NCBI GenBank assembly: GCA_026745465.1
Contig: JACYXH010000794.1
Location: 19,993-83,992, forward strand
DNA: 64,000 bases
Source of the DNA: Lota lota
Taxonomy: Eukaryota > Chordata > Actinopteri > Gadiformes > Lotidae
Reading direction: 5' to 3'
Below the pieces are notes generated by a model. The model was not told the DNA's origin. It saw only the letters and a list, made by a program, of their open reading frames with translations, and ran no database searches. The position numbers and the translations under genes were made by a program. Each line of letters opens with the position of its first letter. Positions within the stretch are counted from its first letter, which is position 1. Positions 61,601-64,000 of this stretch are shown here, piece after piece.

Positions 61601-62878
61601 TGACTTATTATTTTATTGTTGTGTGAAACGAACAATCGCATTCATTGTAAACGTGAGTCGTGATTTTGTTGCTAATATTAATATTTACTTAGCAAGAAAT
61701 AAATGAAAATTGATAGAATGCCTTCTAGTGGACAGATCGTTTAACAACTACATGCTGATAGTGGCATTGGCAATGCAGAATACTGTATATACAGTGTATA
61801 GGTACGTAGTAAATATTAATAGTAGGCTAGGCTATTTTGAATGGGATTATAGAGGCTCTACTTCATAGCTCTACTGGACTTACATTGCTGAAAGTAAAAC
61901 TCCCTCAACAACACACTGTCAATTATTGCCACAGAGCTCGCTGCACCCTCCGTCAGCATTCAGGAGATGGGGAGGAACCTCACTCTGATGGGGACACGGC
62001 TGTGCTGGTCAGACGCCCTGCTCTACTGCAGAGACTCTCACTGGGACCTGCTGAGCCTCATGGGCCCAGAAGACCAGGAGATGATTGATGAGCTGGTGGC
62101 TCGCACCCCCTTCCCACTAACCAGCCACCTCTGGGTGGGCCTGCGCAGGTACTGGCCAGACCGTGGTGTCTATCAGGCAATCAAGTCTGTCCTTATGATC
62201 ATCTGTCTGTCCATCACTTTGTCTTATCAACAATACCATGAAAATAACAAAAGCTAAATATTTGGCCACATTATTCTTCCTTCCACCCAGGTAACTCTTT
62301 AATCTCTTTCAATGTTGGTAGGTCTCTTTCAGGAAACTCCTGGTTTTGGATGTCCGGTGAGCCGATGGACTTCAGCCAATGGGACGAAGGCTCACACCAT
62401 TCCAGCCCCTGTGGGGGCGTGTCCAGTGTGGAACCTTCCACATGGAGGCAACGCTCTTGTGAAGAACATCTTAACTTCATCTGTTTTACAGGTTGGTGTC
62501 CAGCCTATAGAGCCATTACCAGGTCCTTATAAATCACAATATGCTTAACTTTCTGTAAAGGCATGCACCAGCTTGCATGTGCTACCTGCACAAGGGAGTC
62601 TCAGATAAGATCTTCATGAAGAATCTCATTTTTCAGTCAAAAAAAAAAAAAAAACCAGCTTCAAACAATAAGAGTTTCAAGCTTCCTATTTGGGATAGTA
62701 AAAGTCCTCCTTAGTACTGTGCTCAACCTAGGAGTGTGAATGAGTGAAATCAGCTGTAGGTCTTTTAAGCCACTTTCATTTACCTTCTTATATTTCTATT
62801 TCCGCAGGTCAGACTGAAGGAGTGAAGAAGCTGCGCTTCTATACTTCCACAAGAGAGAATCAAATTCGCTGCACCTAA
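58614..62878 (+). CDS. Chimeric F-type/C-type lectin, copy D (intact)
   Basis: Seven coding exons: 58614-58647, 58900-58938, 59062-59350, 59585-59724, 61935-62165, 62333-62491, 62808-62878. In-phase GT/AG junctions give 320 residues. Signal peptide MGSSCLICSFIG then VVVLLWKSPGFS. F-type domain: STGSGGEAEHAIDG, NHNSCSLNQFQAKPWWRLEL and TNRNVYRDRLNG, where the second position of the canonical R-x-D pair reads Val. Exon 4 is the most diverged of the family (NDDPSCLTQ, FYQSSDQLVKLQLCEV). C-type domain: LWVGLRR, SWFWMSGEPMDFSQWDEGS, PCGG, CEEHLNFICF. Exons 5-7 and the 3' flank are almost identical to copy A. Expected to be secreted; ligand not predictable. Confidence 0.85.
59761..59887 (+). repeat. 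Partial tRNA-derived SINE in intron 4 of copy D
   Basis: Only the 3' half of the tRNA-like head (B-box-like ggtttgattccc) and the gggtaaaagcatccac tail remain. The A-box half is deleted relative to A, B and C. Confidence 0.65.
59900..60052. repeat. 40-bp minisatellite in intron 4 of copy D, about 3-4 units
   Basis: Inverse-orientation equivalent of the copy C minisatellite: gcgtaccactggtggtac, gagggtactgcaggtag. Units vary more than in C, and one is shortened. Confidence 0.85.
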
Positions 62879-64000
62879 CTTGGCCTCACTGGGGAACATA
62901 GCTGCTGATTCTGAAGAAGACCTGAGTAGTGAAGTTTCTGAATGCTGTAGCTCAGTGTGTCAGAGGTAGCTAGCTAGTTCTGCATTCCGTCATTGTGGTC
63001 ATTGTGACAGGCCACATGTTGTGCTAGAATAGCATATAGAATACATTTACTTTAGTTTATAATCAGTGAACCTTTTTATGAGCAGATGTAGTTGTGTCAT
63101 GCATCAATCCTTTGATCTGAAATGTGGATATTGTGAGTTCAAGATGGTTTCAAAAGACTAAATTGAGTATCTGTTGGCTTTTGTATCTCTGTCTGGCTTA
63201 GCTGATTTACATATTATATCCACACAGTAGGGTTATATCTTAAACTCTGATTGAGTATGTTGTTTTAATGGAATTGAAGTGGGGGTTATATTTATGTATT
63301 GATATTGACGATTCACTTTTTCCTGATGTGAATGTGCTGGTTTGTCTTTATTTTGCATATAAATGTAACATATTTAATAATTGTTTGCTAGTGTCATCCT
63401 AATATCACTGACCAGAAGACCAATAATCTGAATGTATAAATAGATGACATAGTTTGCCCTGCTGTAGTTATCAGAAATGTTAGCAGGCTAGCTTTAGTTA
63501 ACAGACTAACAAAAAGTTCTGATTCATGGCTCTCGTGGATAAGTTGTTCAATGACCATCAACCTATCCACGTAACTTTTTTGACAATATCAACGATGAAA
63601 CGTGATCTCCAACCTAAACGTCAGAATAGGTTGTTTGTAAAGGTCTTTGAAAATGACCAATATGACCGTTTTAGCCCCCTATCGACTGTTTGAAGAAACA
63701 GCAAAACGTCACGTATGTCAAGGTTCTGTCAAAACAAAATGGATGACAATCATTATATTCTCAGTGGAAATAGCAACATTTTAAGATAACTACGGCATTA
63801 AAATGTGCTTTGGTAACATTTCTAGTGATGAATATTCATTTTAATGTTGTAATCTTCAGTCAGTGAATGTAGAGGATGTTTAGTTTGTTAGTTAATGCAA
63901 CGTTTTCTATCGTTGCTATGGTGATTCATATAGATGCTGCTAACCCTGAAACCATGCAGCTTGTATGATGTTTGAATCGTTGTTTTGCGTTGTGTAACAT
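62879..64000 (+). other. 3' UTR/downstream flank of lectin copy D
   Basis: Non-coding. Nearly identical, inverted, to about 2690-3825 downstream of copy A, including the hairpin-free stretch ending gttttgcgttgtgtaac. The candidate poly(A) signal would lie just beyond the window. Confidence 0.5.

Overview
The window looks like ray-finned fish (teleost) nuclear DNA. It has short exons with consensus GT/AG splice sites, a fish-type FISNA-NACHT receptor gene, tRNA-derived SINEs, a DIRS retrotransposon, Tc1/pogo-type miniature transposons and very long CA/GT/GA microsatellites. The species cannot be read from the sequence. High microsatellite density plus an NLR gene would suit a gadiform or a similar fish, but that is only a guess.

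The main content is a family of four copies of one seven-exon gene encoding a secreted chimeric lectin: signal peptide, F-type (fucolectin) domain, C-type lectin domain, short tail. Copy A (- strand, 3826-7351) and copy B (+, 16305-20159) are head to head. Copy C (-, 47864-51177) and copy D (+, 58614-62878) are head to head again. A, C and D each splice into an uninterrupted 320-codon frame. B has lost a splice donor and has a stop codon, so it is a probable pseudogene. Between A and B and between C and D lie inverted and direct copies of the gene's upstream region, with nine conserved leader-exon donors and two truncated gene fragments (12853-13292 and 55722-56157). The downstream flank of B (about 23.06-25.77 kb) reappears inverted downstream of C (about 44.9-46.08 kb). 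The layout is therefore a large imperfect palindrome (A,B | C,D) whose arms are themselves palindromic.

The 19-kb centre (about 25.8-44.9 kb) holds mobile DNA and one immune gene. A near-complete DIRS-type tyrosine-recombinase retrotransposon lies at 26021-31860, with inverted terminal repeats and an internal complementary region, but it has a stop in its RT/RNase H frame and a frameshifted recombinase. A 783-bp TG...CA-ended insertion lies at 32543-33325. An NLRC3-like gene (- strand, 39721-33482) has its N-terminal exons and the FISNA-NACHT exon, but no leucine-rich-repeat exon is visible downstream. Its introns carry a 523-bp TG...CA insertion and an 80-bp Tc1-like element. Then come a 1.1-kb tandem duplication with LINE reverse-transcriptase fragments, AT-rich minisatellites and a dense block of GT/GA microsatellites.

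The left edge (1-2600) holds a pogo-like miniature transposon with a transposase remnant, a fold-back repeat and a TA microsatellite. The right edge (62879-64000) is the 3' flank of copy D and matches the 3' flank of copy A in inverse orientation. The lectin copies would act outside the cell as glycan-recognition proteins and the NLR in the cytosol. Nothing in the sequence shows that they work together beyond being neighbours.
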